Positions 17,992 through 26,534 of a stretch of 64,000 nt of DNA are shown one piece after another. The position numbers and the translations under genes were made by a program. This DNA comes from Plantactinospora sp. BC1 (GTDB lineage: Bacteria > Actinomycetota > Actinomycetes > Mycobacteriales > Micromonosporaceae). Location: positions 4,960,001 through 5,024,000 of the forward strand of contig NZ_CP028158.1 in assembly GCF_003030345.1 (NCBI RefSeq). The letters run 5' to 3'. The first letter of the stretch is position 1. Each line of letters opens with the position of its first letter. The notes under the pieces are model-generated. The model had not been told where the DNA came from, ran no database searches, and was given only the letters and a program-made list of their open reading frames with translations.

Positions 17992-19104
17992 ATGAGTCGA
18001 GTGCTTCGGTCGCTGGTGACCGCGACAACCGTACTGGTGGCGGTCGCGGTCGCGCCCGCCGCCACCGCCGCACCGGCGGCGGGGGAGCGCGGCGGGTTGC
18101 AGAGACGGCTGGACGACGTGGTGGCCGCGGGCGCGGTGGGCGCGCTGGCGGAGGTACGGGCCGGACACCGCGTGTGGCGGGGCGGCAGCGGCCTCGCCGC
18201 ACTGGGTACGACCCGGACGGTCCCGGTCGACGGCCGGTTCCGGGCGGGCAGCATCACCAAGACCCTCCTCGCCACCGTCGTCCTGCAACTCGTCGACGAG
18301 GGTTGGCTGCGGCTGGACGACACGGTGCGGCAGTGGCTGCCCGGAGTCGTCCCGGAGGATCACGCCGGCACCGTGCGCCAGCTGCTCGACCACACCAGCG
18401 GGCTGTACGACTACCTGCGTACGCTGCCGTTGCCGCCGGACCCGGAGTTCGGGCAGAACCGGTGGCGGAGCTGGGATCCGGCCGAGCTCGTCGCCCGGGC
18501 GATGGTGCACCCGCCGACCTTCGAGCCGCCGGGTTCGGCTTTCGGATACTCGAACACCGGCTACCTCCTGCTCGGCCAGATCGTCGAGGCGGTGACCGGG
18601 CAGTCGTACGGTACGGAGATCGAACGCCGGATCATCGAACCGTTGCGGTTGCGCGGTACGGAGATGCCGGGGACGTCGCCGTGGATCCGCGGGCCGCACC
18701 CACGCGGTTACGTGCCGCTGGAGCGCGACGGGATCGAACTGCTCGACTACACCGAGATGAACCCGTCGGTGATGGGCGCCGGAGGCGAACTGATCTCCAC
18801 GACCAGGGACCTCAACCGGTTCTTCGCCGCCCTGTTCGACGGTCGACTCCTGCCGGACCACCTGCTCGACGAGATGATGACCCCGGGTACCGACGGCAGG
18901 ATGTACGGGCTCGGGCTGGCCTGGCGGGACACCTCCTGCGGGGTACGTGTCTACGGCAACGACGGCGACGCCCTGGCCTACCAGTCCTGGTCGTTCTCCA
19001 CATTGGACCTGCGCCGTCAGGTCACGATCGCGCTGACGCCCGAGTTCCCCGGTGACGTCGACGACGCCGTCGACGCGTTCCTGGACCAGGCCGTCTGCGC
19101 CTGA
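17992..19104 (+). CDS. Secreted serine hydrolase, class C beta-lactamase family
   Basis: Exported serine hydrolase (370 residues) of the beta-lactamase / D-alanyl-D-alanine carboxypeptidase fold. Signal peptide to about residue 28 (ATAAPAA). Nucleophile motif S87-I-T-K90, second motif Y186-S-N188. A standalone gene with ribosome site GAGGGGGG. Close relatives include DD-peptidases and esterases, so antibiotic hydrolysis should not be assumed. Confidence 0.87.
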   Translation: MSRVLRSLVTATTVLVAVAVAPAATAAPAAGERGGLQRRLDDVVAAGAVGALAEVRAGHRVWRGGSGLAALGTTRTVPVDGRFRAGSITKTLLATVVLQLVDEGWLRLDDTVRQWLPGVVPEDHAGTVRQLLDHTSGLYDYLRTLPLPPDPEFGQNRWRSWDPAELVARAMVHPPTFEPPGSAFGYSNTGYLLLGQIVEAVTGQSYGTEIERRIIEPLRLRGTEMPGTSPWIRGPHPRGYVPLERDGIELLDYTEMNPSVMGAGGELISTTRDLNRFFAALFDGRLLPDHLLDEMMTPGTDGRMYGLGLAWRDTSCGVRVYGNDGDALAYQSWSFSTLDLRRQVTIALTPEFPGDVDDAVDAFLDQAVCA

Positions 19105-19219
19105 CCGGTCGGCGTCGGCCTCGGCGCGGCTACCCTGCCGTGCTGCCGTTGGGCCGGCTTCCCGGAAAGATCGGCTCGACACCGGATGCTCCGCTGCCAG
19201 GATGACGCAGGATGTGAGG

Positions 19220-19777
19220 ATGACCCTGATCTCCGTCGGGCGCGACGACCCCGAGCTGGCGACGCTCCTCTCCGCCGAGCTGGAGGCGCTCAACCGGGCC
19301 GCCATCGTCTCGGACGACGAGCTGCCGTTCGCCGTCCGGCTCACCGACGACGCCGGTGCCCTGCTCGGCGGAATCACCGGCTGGACCTGGGGCGGCTGCG
19401 GCGGGATCACCTCGCTCTGGCTGGCGGTGGAAGAGCGCGGAAAGGGGCTCGGCGGACGACTGCTGGCCGCCGCCGAGGACGAGATCCGGCGGCGTGGCTG
19501 CGACCGCGTCGTGGTCGCCACCATGTCCTTCCAGGCACCCGACTTCTACCGCCGGCACGGCTACCGGGAGGTCGGCCGTACGCCGGAGATGCCGGACGGG
19601 ACCGCGAAGCACCACTTTCACAAGCGGCTGGACGCCGACTCCCCGGATTCCCGCCGACCGGGCCGGAGCGTGCCGGAGAGCCACGCCCGGCCGTACCCCC
19701 AGAGGGAAGGGCCGCCCGCGAGGCACCAGATCGCGATCACCGGGTCGCAGATCGCACAGCCGAACGAGGAGTCGTGA
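19220..19777 (+). CDS. GNAT-family N-acetyltransferase
   Basis: Acetyl-CoA-dependent transferase. The GNAT core runs from about residue 1 to 138, with the acetyl-CoA loop EERGKGLGGRLLAAAEDE around 72-90 and APDFYRRHGYREVGR near 112-126. A non-conserved tail of about 45 residues follows and overlaps the opposite gene by 160 bp. Start ATG 19220 begins the conserved domain; ATG 19202 is an in-frame alternative. The substrate is unknown. Confidence 0.82.
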   Translation: MTLISVGRDDPELATLLSAELEALNRAAIVSDDELPFAVRLTDDAGALLGGITGWTWGGCGGITSLWLAVEERGKGLGGRLLAAAEDEIRRRGCDRVVVATMSFQAPDFYRRHGYREVGRTPEMPDGTAKHHFHKRLDADSPDSRRPGRSVPESHARPYPQREGPPARHQIAITGSQIAQPNEES

Positions 19778-20064
19778 GCCGACGGGATGATCGGCTCGCC
19801 GCGCAGGTGGTGCACGATGTCCCAGCCGGTGTGCAGTAGCCAGGCGGCGCCGATGAACCTCCACGACTCCAGCCCGCGATAGGCCAGGTAGGTGAGCACG
19901 GCGGTGAAGGCGAACTCCCCGATCCCCAGTCCGCCGCCGCTGAGGTAGGCCGCGCCCGCTCCGGCGACGACGACCGCGTTGAAACGGCGGCGCTGCGGCT
20001 CGGCGATCAGGGAGTTCAGCAGGACGTAGAGAACACCGATGCACAGCGGTACGACGACGGTCAT
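19618..20064 (-). CDS. Small integral membrane protein, DUF6010-like
   Basis: 148 residues with four or so hydrophobic segments (VVVPLCIGVLYVLLNSLIA; VVVAGAGAAYLSGGGLGIG; FAFTAVLTYLAYRGL; FIGAAWLLHTGWDIVHHLRG). HTGWDIVHH and SFGCAICDPVIAIWCL resemble a conserved family of unknown function known from actinomycetes and proteobacteria. ATG 20064 is chosen because the preceding in-frame 19 residues are polar and lack a ribosome site. The tail overlaps the GNAT gene antisense. Confidence 0.75.
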   Translation of the reverse strand: MTVVVPLCIGVLYVLLNSLIAEPQRRRFNAVVVAGAGAAYLSGGGLGIGEFAFTAVLTYLAYRGLESWRFIGAAWLLHTGWDIVHHLRGEPIIPSAHDSSFGCAICDPVIAIWCLAGGPSLWGYGRAWLSGTLRPGRRESGESASSRL

Positions 20065-20147
20065 GGGCACCGAACGTAGCCGGGCCGGTCGGCTGGCGGC
20101 AGTGGCTGCCGAGACAGCCACCGACGGGTTCGCGCCAGAATGGGCGG

Positions 20148-21101
20148 ATGCATCGCGTCGTGATCCTCGCCTTCGACGGCGTGGTTCCGTTCGACCTCTC
20201 CGTGCCGATCGAGGTCTTCGGCCGGGCCCGGTTGGCCGACGGCGGCCCGGCGTACCAGGTGCGGGTCTGCGCGGACGCCGCCGAGGTCCGGGCCGGACCG
20301 GTCGCCATCCGCGTGCCGGACGGGTTGGCCGCGCTGGCCGAGGCCGACACGGTCGTCGTCCCCGGTGTCGCCGACGTGGACGCCCCGATCCCGCCCGGAC
20401 TGGTCGCGGCGCTCACCGCCGCGACCGGCCGGGTGGTCTCGATCTGTACCGGCGCCTTCCTGCTGGCCGCCGCCGGCCTGCTCGACGGCCGTCGCGCCAC
20501 CACGCACTGGGCCGCCGCCACCGAACTGGCTCGCCGGTACCCCGCCGTGGAGGTCGACCCGGAGGTGCTCTTCGTCGACGACGGGTCGGTGCTGACCTCG
20601 GCGGGTGCCGCCGCCGGACTGGACCTCTGCCTGCACCTGGTACGCCGGGATCACGGCGCCGCGGTGGCCGCGCAGACCGCCCGAAGCTCGGTCATGCCGC
20701 TCGAACGGGCCGGTGGCCAGGCGCAGTTCATCGCACACGAGCCACCCGCCCCGACCGGCATCTCCCTCCAGCCCCTGCTCGGCTGGCTGACCGACAACCT
20801 GCACGCCCCGCTGACCCTGGCCGCCATCGCCGAGCGGGCGTCGATGAGTACCCGCTCGTTGAGCCGGCACTTCCGCGACCAGACCGGCACCACCCCGATG
20901 CAGTGGCTCAACCGGCAGCGGGTCCGGCACGCGCAGCTTCTGCTGGAGACCGGCGACCAGCCGGTGGAACGGGTCGGCGAGCTGGCCGGGTTCGCCTCGG
21001 CGACGGCGTTCCGGGAACGGTTCCGGCAGGTCGTCGGGGTGAGTCCGGGCCAGTACCGCCGGTCGTTCACCTCGGCGGCGCGGCCCGCCGGCACGCCCTG
21101 A
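20148..21101 (+). CDS. GlxA-family AraC-type transcriptional regulator
   Basis: Regulator with an N-terminal DJ-1/PfpI-like sensor (about residues 1-170; VVILAFDGVVPFDLSVPIEV, VVSICTGAFLLAAAGLLDGR) and a C-terminal AraC double helix-turn-helix (about 205-310; TLAAIAERASMSTRSLSRHF, then ETGDQPVERVGELAGFASAT and FRQVVGVSPGQYR). 317 residues, usual for the family. ATG 20148 follows CAGAAT at 6 bases, which fits a leaderless transcript. No target gene is evident nearby. Confidence 0.9.
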   Translation: MHRVVILAFDGVVPFDLSVPIEVFGRARLADGGPAYQVRVCADAAEVRAGPVAIRVPDGLAALAEADTVVVPGVADVDAPIPPGLVAALTAATGRVVSICTGAFLLAAAGLLDGRRATTHWAAATELARRYPAVEVDPEVLFVDDGSVLTSAGAAAGLDLCLHLVRRDHGAAVAAQTARSSVMPLERAGGQAQFIAHEPPAPTGISLQPLLGWLTDNLHAPLTLAAIAERASMSTRSLSRHFRDQTGTTPMQWLNRQRVRHAQLLLETGDQPVERVGELAGFASATAFRERFRQVVGVSPGQYRRSFTSAARPAGTP

Positions 21102-21134
21102 CCGTGGCCGGGCGGCCCGGTGCCCTCCGGCGGA

Positions 21135-22364
21135 TCACGGGGAGTGGGTCGACGGCACGGCGACGCTCTCGGCGTGCCGCACAGATGGCCGGGGCGTCAC
21201 CGCGTAACGGCTCAGCGCCAGCAGCGGAAGGGTGAGTGCGGCCAGGGCGAGGCCGAGCGCCGCCACCGCCACCATGGCGCCGCGCAGGCCGGTCCCGGAC
21301 GCCCACAGGCCGACGTAGACCGGCCCCAGTAGGAAGCCGAGGTAGGAGACGACCGTCACGATCGAGGTCGCGCGGCCGCGCGCGGATTCGACGACGTTGC
21401 GCGAGACGATGCTCAGCAGCGTCGGGAAGAGCGCGGCGGTCCCGGCGGCGGCGAGGACCAGCCCGGCCAGCGCGACGGGCACGGTCGGGGCGTGCGCGAG
21501 GAGTGCCGCGCCGCCGGCCGCGACGACGGCGCCGAGGACGAGGACCGGCCGGGCGTACGTCGGTGGCAGCGTGCTGACCGCGAAGCGGGTCGCCGCCACG
21601 ACGGCGGCGAACGCGGCCGGGGCGGTCGCGCTCAGTCCGGGTCCGGCGGCCAGGACGTCGGCCATGAAGACCGCACCCCAGCTCTGGTGCGCGTTCTCGC
21701 TGGCGAAGGCGAGCGCGCCGAGCACGCCGACGAGGAGCAGCGGTACGACCGGCAGCCGGCTGCCGGTGCCACCGGCCGGCACGCCCGGCTCCGGGGCCGA
21801 CACGTGGCGGGGCAGGGCGCGGTGGATGCCGGCGCCGGCCAGCACCGACAGCAGCAGTACGCCCGCGAAGGGGACCCAGGTGGGCGCCCCGTGGGCGAAT
21901 GCCGCGCCGGTGCCGAGGCTGGATGCGACGACGGCGGTGGAGAAGACCGCGCCGGCCCGGGTGATGATCGGCCTCCCGGAGCGTTGCTCGGCGCGCCCGC
22001 CGACCGAGTTCATCGCCACGTCGGCCGCGCCGCTGGCGATGCCCACGGCGACGAGCCCGGCGCAGAGGCTCGGGAACCCGTGCGCGGTGACGCCGGCCGC
22101 GACTCCCGCCCCGCCCAGGGCGACGACCAGGAGGGCGGTGGGACGCAGCCCCCAGCGGTCCAGTGCCCGGCCGGTCAGCAGCATCGCGGGCAGCGCACCG
22201 GCGCTGATGAACAGCAGCGCGGTGCCGAGTTGGCCGGCGTCGAGGCCGGCCTGGTCGCGTACGCGTGGCACGGCCGAACCCCAGGTGCCCCAGAAGGCGC
22301 CGAAGGCGGTCGAGCTGAGGTAGGTGGCGGTGACGAGCTGCCGGTGGGGGGAGACGACAGGCAT
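21135..22364 (-). CDS. MFS transporter (divergent from LacI regulator)
   Basis: Inner-membrane transporter of 409 residues with 12 predicted helices. The N-terminus SSTAFGAFWGTWGSAVPRVR and ALDRWGLRP loop place it with the FucP/YfcJ-like MFS permeases. Its ATG directly abuts the TGTGTA...TACACA operator; no ribosome site exists, and TAGCGT lies 6 bases upstream, so the message is probably leaderless and repressed by the neighbouring LacI protein. The substrate is likely a sugar or its derivative, inferred only from the LacI pairing. Confidence 0.85.
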   Translation of the reverse strand: MPVVSPHRQLVTATYLSSTAFGAFWGTWGSAVPRVRDQAGLDAGQLGTALLFISAGALPAMLLTGRALDRWGLRPTALLVVALGGAGVAAGVTAHGFPSLCAGLVAVGIASGAADVAMNSVGGRAEQRSGRPIITRAGAVFSTAVVASSLGTGAAFAHGAPTWVPFAGVLLLSVLAGAGIHRALPRHVSAPEPGVPAGGTGSRLPVVPLLLVGVLGALAFASENAHQSWGAVFMADVLAAGPGLSATAPAAFAAVVAATRFAVSTLPPTYARPVLVLGAVVAAGGAALLAHAPTVPVALAGLVLAAAGTAALFPTLLSIVSRNVVESARGRATSIVTVVSYLGFLLGPVYVGLWASGTGLRGAMVAVAALGLALAALTLPLLALSRYAVTPRPSVRHAESVAVPSTHSP

Positions 22365-22380
22365 TGTGTAACGCTACACA
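22365..22380. promoter_or_regulatory. LacI-type operator between divergent MFS and LacI genes
   Basis: TGTGTAACGCTACACA: 6-bp arms TGTGTA/TACACA around a CG-centred core, the typical LacI operator shape. It lies between the two divergent starts and would cover the -10 of the transporter promoter and the spacer of the regulator promoter. Confidence 0.7.
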
Positions 22381-22394
22381 GGTATCATTCGGGG

Positions 22395-23426
22395 GTGCAA
22401 CCGCGCCAGCCCACCACCCGCCGGGTGACGATGACCGACGTGGCCCGGGCGGCAGGCGTGTCGCCGATGACGGTGTCGTACACCTACAACCGCCCCGAGC
22501 GGGTCTCCGAGGAGAGTCGGAGCAGGGTGCTGCGCACCGCCGCCGCCCTCGGGTACCCGGGACCGGACCCCAGCGCGCGGTCGCTGCGCTACGGCGTCAC
22601 CCGTACCCTCGGCGTCGTGCTCGGCGAGCACCTCAGCTACGCCTTCGACGACCCGCAGGCGGTCGCCTTCCTCGCCGGCATCGCCGAGGTGTGCGCCGAG
22701 CGCGGCTACGGGCTGCTTATTGTGCCGACCGGAACGGGCGACGAGGACGCCGGCCGGGTGGTCGCCGCCCCGGTGGACGCCTACGTCGTCTGGACGACCA
22801 CCGACGACGACCCGGCGCTCGCCGCCGCGTGCGGCACCCGCCGCCCGGTCGTCGTGCACGGCGGTCCCCGGCGGGACGGCACGACGCTGGTGGGCATCGA
22901 CAACCGCGGCGCCGCCCGTGCGGTGGGTGCCGAGGTGTTCGCGACCGCCCGACGGCCGGCCGTGCTGAGTTTCCCGGTCGACCGGCAGCGCGACACCTTC
23001 GTCCGCCGTGGCGTCGAGCCGGACACCGTCGGATACCCGGTCACCCGCGACCGGCTGGCCGGATACCGTGACGCCGCCGAGGAACTCGGCATCGACTGGT
23101 CGGAGGTGCCGGTCGGCGTGTGTCGCACCAACGACGAGGCCGAAGCCCGGTCGGTGATGCGCCACCTGCTCGCGGCCGCGCCCGACCTCGACGCCGTCGC
23201 CGCGATGAGCGACCGGCTGGCGCTCGCCGCGCTGCGCGAGGCGGCCGACCCGGTCCGGATCAGCGGCTGGGACGACTCGGCCGTGGCCCGGGAACACGGG
23301 CTCACCACGGTGGCCCAGTCGTTGCGCGCGCAGGGGACCGCCTGTGCCACCGCCGCGCTCGGCGACCCGGCACCGGATCACCGCGACGACTGGCGGCTGG
23401 TCCGGCGGGCATCCACCGGCGGCTGA
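22395..23426 (+). CDS. LacI-family transcriptional regulator
   Basis: 343-residue repressor. N-terminal helix-turn-helix (VTMTDVARAAGVSPMTVSYT, about residues 10-30) with hinge (RVLRTAAALGYPGPDPSARS) and a periplasmic-binding-type sensor domain. The GTG at 22395 lies 6 bases after TATCAT, fitting a leaderless transcript. The operator at 22365-22380 sits in its promoter, so it likely represses both itself and the divergent MFS gene. The sensor's C-terminal part is shorter than usual around the final strand (WDDSAVAREHGLTTVAQSL is kept). Confidence 0.9.
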   Translation: MQPRQPTTRRVTMTDVARAAGVSPMTVSYTYNRPERVSEESRSRVLRTAAALGYPGPDPSARSLRYGVTRTLGVVLGEHLSYAFDDPQAVAFLAGIAEVCAERGYGLLIVPTGTGDEDAGRVVAAPVDAYVVWTTTDDDPALAAACGTRRPVVVHGGPRRDGTTLVGIDNRGAARAVGAEVFATARRPAVLSFPVDRQRDTFVRRGVEPDTVGYPVTRDRLAGYRDAAEELGIDWSEVPVGVCRTNDEAEARSVMRHLLAAAPDLDAVAAMSDRLALAALREAADPVRISGWDDSAVAREHGLTTVAQSLRAQGTACATAALGDPAPDHRDDWRLVRRASTGG

Positions 23427-23448
23427 CCGGTGCGACGACCCGCTCGGT

Positions 23449-23619
23449 TCAGTCCCGTGGCCTGCGCCAGGTCTGGATGTCGGTCGGCGGAAGGTGCTCG
23501 GCGAAACGGTCGTCCGGTGCCGCCTCCCGGAGCAGGGCGCGCAGGTCCCGCGCGAAGTCCCGCAGCCGCTCGCCGAAGAGGTGCGGGGCGGAACCGGACC
23601 GGGAGAACGTCCACGCCAC
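23449..23619 (-). pseudogene. C-terminal relic, possibly of a SAM-dependent methyltransferase
   Basis: An open frame of 56 codons reading VAWTFSRSGSAPHLFGERLR... and ending DIQTWRRPRD. The pattern (W-F-x-R-S-G, then F-x-x-R, LLR, R-F-x-E, I-x-x-W-R) resembles the last part of some class I methyltransferases of actinomycetes. No ribosome site precedes its GTG, and the upstream DNA belongs to another gene, so the front of the gene seems lost. Identification is tentative. Confidence 0.4.
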
Positions 23620-23650
23620 GACTGCGGGGGTCCGAGCGGTGACGTGCCGG

Positions 23651-23884
23651 TCAGCGGCGGTGTCGGTAGTGGTGCACGACCAGGGCGGCGACGCAGCCGA
23701 GGGTGACGACGCCGAAGCCGATCCCCACGAGCGCGGGTAGACCGGTGATCGAGGAGACCCCGTTGGCGGCGGCGCTGACGATCAGCACCGTCCAGAGCAG
23801 TGGGCGGAGCACCCTCCGGCCGGCGGCGTGGTCGGGCTGGACGGTCGGGTCGGGCGTCTGCGGGATTCGGTACGGGTCGGCCAT
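23651..23884 (-). CDS. Small two-helix membrane protein
   Basis: 77 residues: a polar N-terminus (MADPYRIPQTPDPTVQP), two hydrophobic helices (LLWTVLIVSAAANGVSSIT and LVGIGFGVVTLGCVAALVV) and a basic tail HHYRHRR. The ribosome site GGAGGT is 6-7 bases before ATG 23884. No known family. It is divergent from the histidine kinase gene, 167 bp away, and could be linked with it. Confidence 0.65.
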   Translation of the reverse strand: MADPYRIPQTPDPTVQPDHAAGRRVLRPLLWTVLIVSAAANGVSSITGLPALVGIGFGVVTLGCVAALVVHHYRHRR

Positions 23885-24051
23885 CGGGTACCTCCGGTGC
23901 GGTCGGTTCGGCGGTACGTCCCACGCTAGGAACACCGCCGGCCGCCGACGATCCCGCCAGCGCGTCGACCGGAGTACAGCAGGCTGTACTTCCCGGCTCG
24001 GCACCTCGCGGCGACGACCTCGGGTGTCCTAGGGTCTGGCCGGGAGGTGGG

Positions 24052-25323
24052 ATGAGGACGACCGACGACCCGGCCGGCGCCCGGTGGCGCTCCGCCCGGC
24101 GCTATCTGCGGGACCGGGCACGGGACTCGGTCGACGCCCTGGAGCACCTGGTCGGCGGGCTCGGCACGGCGTTGCTGGCGCTGGGCGGGTTGAGCTACCT
24201 GGTCGCGGTCGTGCTGGCCGTTCCGGTCGGCGTCGGACTGCTGCTGGTGCCGTCGGCCCTGCGCGTGGTGCGGGCGGTGGCCGATCGGGAGCGGGCCCGG
24301 CTGTCCCGGTGGGGCCCCGAGATCATCGGTCCGGGGCCGGTACCGGCCGGAGCGCGGGCCGCCCTGCGGGATGGCGCCGTACGGCGTGATCTCGCCTGGC
24401 TGCTGGTGCACGCCACCGGCGGGTTCGTGATCGGTCTGGTCGGCCTGGGCCTGCCGCTGTACGCGGTGCAGAGCCTGACCTTCCCGTTGTGGTTCTGGCT
24501 GCTGCCGGCCGAGGCCGGTGGCCCCGGGCTGGTGTACTGGCGGATCGAGGGGCTGCTGGACGCGCTGGCCGTCGGGTTGACCGGGGTCGGCTGGCTGGCC
24601 GTCGTCGTCGGCCTCGGCCCCGGTATGGCGCGGCTCCAGGCGTGGCCCGGACGTCGCCTGCTGGCGCCGCCCGCCGACACCGACCTGTCGCTGCGGGTGG
24701 CGGAGTTGACCGCGACCCGCGCGGCGGCGCTGGACGCGCACGCGGTCGAGCTGCGCCGGATCGAGCGGTCGCTGCACGACGGTGCGCAGAACCGGCTGGT
24801 CGCGGTCACCGTCCTGCTGGGTGCCGCCCGGCGGGCGGTGGCCCGGGATCCGGTCTTCGCCGGTGACGTGCTGGAGCGGGCGCAGGACGCCGCCGAGCAG
24901 GCACTGGCCGAGTTGCGTGGCGTGGTGCGCGGCATCCTCCCGCCGGTCCTGGCCGATCGCGGGCTGGCCGGTGCCCTCGGTGGACTCGCCGCGAGCTGCG
25001 GGGTGCCCTGCCGGGTCGACGTCGAGGTGCCCGGCCGCTGTGCCGCCTCGGTCGAGGCCACCGCCTACTTCGTGGTGGCCGAGGCGCTGACCAACGTGAC
25101 CCGGCACAGCGGAGCGGCCAGCGCCACCGTCACGGTGCGTCGGGCCGGCGCCCGGCTGCTGCTGCGGGTGGCGGACGACGGCCACGGCGGTGCCGAGGAG
25201 CGCGACGGGTCCGGCCTCGTCGGCATCCGTCGGCGGGTGGAGGCGTACGACGGGCGGTTCCGGCTCACCAGCCCGGTCGGTGGGCCCACGACGATGGAGG
25301 TGGAGCTGCCGTGCGGATCGTGA
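24052..25323 (+). CDS. Sensor histidine kinase (HisKA_3, NarL-type)
   Basis: Membrane kinase of a two-component system, 423 residues. Hydrophobic segments at about 42-70, 125-150 and 180-205 form a membrane sensor without a large outer domain. Dimerisation/phosphoacceptor helix with His242 in RSLHDGAQNRLVAV, then a GHKL ATPase domain (ATAYFVVAEALTNVTRHS; DDGHGG; GSGLVGIRRRVEAYDG). The ATG follows GGGAGGTGGG. It overlaps the response regulator start by 13 bp, so the pair is translationally coupled. The signal is unknown. Confidence 0.92.
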   Translation: MRTTDDPAGARWRSARRYLRDRARDSVDALEHLVGGLGTALLALGGLSYLVAVVLAVPVGVGLLLVPSALRVVRAVADRERARLSRWGPEIIGPGPVPAGARAALRDGAVRRDLAWLLVHATGGFVIGLVGLGLPLYAVQSLTFPLWFWLLPAEAGGPGLVYWRIEGLLDALAVGLTGVGWLAVVVGLGPGMARLQAWPGRRLLAPPADTDLSLRVAELTATRAAALDAHAVELRRIERSLHDGAQNRLVAVTVLLGAARRAVARDPVFAGDVLERAQDAAEQALAELRGVVRGILPPVLADRGLAGALGGLAASCGVPCRVDVEVPGRCAASVEATAYFVVAEALTNVTRHSGAASATVTVRRAGARLLLRVADDGHGGAEERDGSGLVGIRRRVEAYDGRFRLTSPVGGPTTMEVELPCGS

Positions 25324-25964
25324 TCGCCGAGGACGACCCCCTGCTGCGGGAGGGTCTGGCGCTGCTGCTGCGGGCGGAGTCGCTCGACGTGGTCGCGACC
25401 ACCGACACGCCGGGCGCGTTCCTGGCGGCCGTCGACGCGTACGCCCCGGACGTCGCCATCGTCGACGTCCGGATGCCGCCGACGCACACCGACGAGGGGA
25501 TCGTCGCCGCGGTCGAGGCCCGTCGCCGTCAGCCGGGTCTCGCCGTGCTGGTCCTGTCGGCGTACGTCGAGCAGACCTTCGCCACCGAGTTGCTCGCCGG
25601 GGGCACGGTGCGGTTGGGGTACCTGTTGAAGGAACGCGTCGGCCGGGTCGACGAGTTCCTGGCCGCGCTGCACCGGGTCGCCGACGGCGGTACGGCGGTC
25701 GACCCGGAGGTGGTCGGCCAGTTGCTGGCGCGCAGCCGTCCCGACAGCACGCTGAGCCGGCTGAGCCTGCGCGAGCGTGACGTGCTCGGGTTGATGGCCG
25801 AGGGGCTGGGCAACGGCGCCATCGCCGAGCGCCTGTTCGTCACCGAGGGTGCCGTGCACAAGCACATCCGCAGCATTTTCGCCAAGCTGGACCTGCCGCC
25901 GGACGACCGGGCGGACCGGCGGGTGACCGCGGTCCTGCGCTATCTGGAGGACACCCAGCGATGA
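25311..25964 (+). CDS. LuxR/NarL-family response regulator
   Basis: DNA-binding response regulator of 217 residues. Receiver domain 1-120 with acidic pocket E7-D8-D9 and phosphoacceptor Asp52 (VAIVDVRMPP); the switch Thr/Ser and Lys (LLKER) follow. C-terminal LuxR helix-turn-helix at about 148-210 (LSLRERDVLGLMAEGLGNG; AIAERLFVTEGAVHKH). The GTG start lies within the end of the kinase gene. Partner of the kinase at 24052-25323. Confidence 0.93.
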   Translation: MRIVIAEDDPLLREGLALLLRAESLDVVATTDTPGAFLAAVDAYAPDVAIVDVRMPPTHTDEGIVAAVEARRRQPGLAVLVLSAYVEQTFATELLAGGTVRLGYLLKERVGRVDEFLAALHRVADGGTAVDPEVVGQLLARSRPDSTLSRLSLRERDVLGLMAEGLGNGAIAERLFVTEGAVHKHIRSIFAKLDLPPDDRADRRVTAVLRYLEDTQR

Positions 25965-25978
25965 GCGCCGCAATTGGT

Positions 25979-26009
25979 TTGACAGCACTTATATAAGTGC
26001 TGTTACGTT
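25979..26009 (+). promoter_or_regulatory. Promoter with perfect 22-bp palindromic operator, MarR-MFS operon
   Basis: -35 TTGACA (25979-25984), 19-bp spacer and TACGTT (26004-26009), with the GTG start 6 bases later (leaderless). The palindrome at 25982-26003 has two perfect arms, ACAGCACTTAT and its complement, and fills the whole spacer. Bound MarR protein would shut out RNA polymerase. Confidence 0.8.
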
Positions 26010-26015
26010 GGCTGC

Positions 26016-26534
26016 GTGACCGAAGCCGAGAAGAGGGAAGAGAGCCGGGACCTGCTCGACAGCAGCCACTGGCGCCCGCTGTGGCAGATGCTGAACGCGA
26101 TGGACCAGGAGATCGCCTCGCTCTACGACGAGGCGGGGATATCCGGGCTGCGCACCCGGTTCGTCGGTCCCCTGATCCAGTTGTCCCGGCACGAGTCGAT
26201 GACGATCCAGGAACTGGCCACCGCCGTCGAGGTGACCCACTCGGCGATGAGCCAGACCGCCGCCGCGATGCGCGCGGCGGGGTTCGTCGACAGCGCGGAG
26301 GGCGGTGACGGTCGGACCCGCCGGATCCGGCTGAGCAGCCGGGGCCGGGAGGTGCTGCCGCTGCTGGAGGCGGAGTGGCGGGCGACCGAGGCCACGGTGC
26401 GGGAACTGGAGGCGGAACTGCCGTATCCGCTGAGTCGGGTCGTCGAGGACATCAACGCCGCGCTGGCGACCCGCTCGTTCCGCCAGCGCCTCGCCGACAA
26501 CCTCGCCCAGGCCCTCGACGGGCGTCTGCGATGA
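26016..26534 (+). CDS. MarR-family transcriptional regulator
   Basis: Winged-helix repressor of 172 residues. The DNA-binding core at about 55-115 holds LSRHESMTIQELATAVEVTH and the recognition helix SAMSQTAAAMRAAGFV, with the wing DGRTRRIRLSSRG. The perfect palindrome in its own promoter indicates autorepression. The stop overlaps the MFS start in ATGA, so both are one coupled operon, typical of MarR-controlled drug efflux. Confidence 0.9.
   Translation: MTEAEKREESRDLLDSSHWRPLWQMLNAMDQEIASLYDEAGISGLRTRFVGPLIQLSRHESMTIQELATAVEVTHSAMSQTAAAMRAAGFVDSAEGGDGRTRRIRLSSRGREVLPLLEAEWRATEATVRELEAELPYPLSRVVEDINAALATRSFRQRLADNLAQALDGRLR

Noticed and set aside
17992-19104. Serine hydrolase as an antibiotic-resistance beta-lactamase
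   Set aside because: The SxxK and YxN motifs are shared with DD-peptidases and esterases; no AmpR-type regulator or other support.
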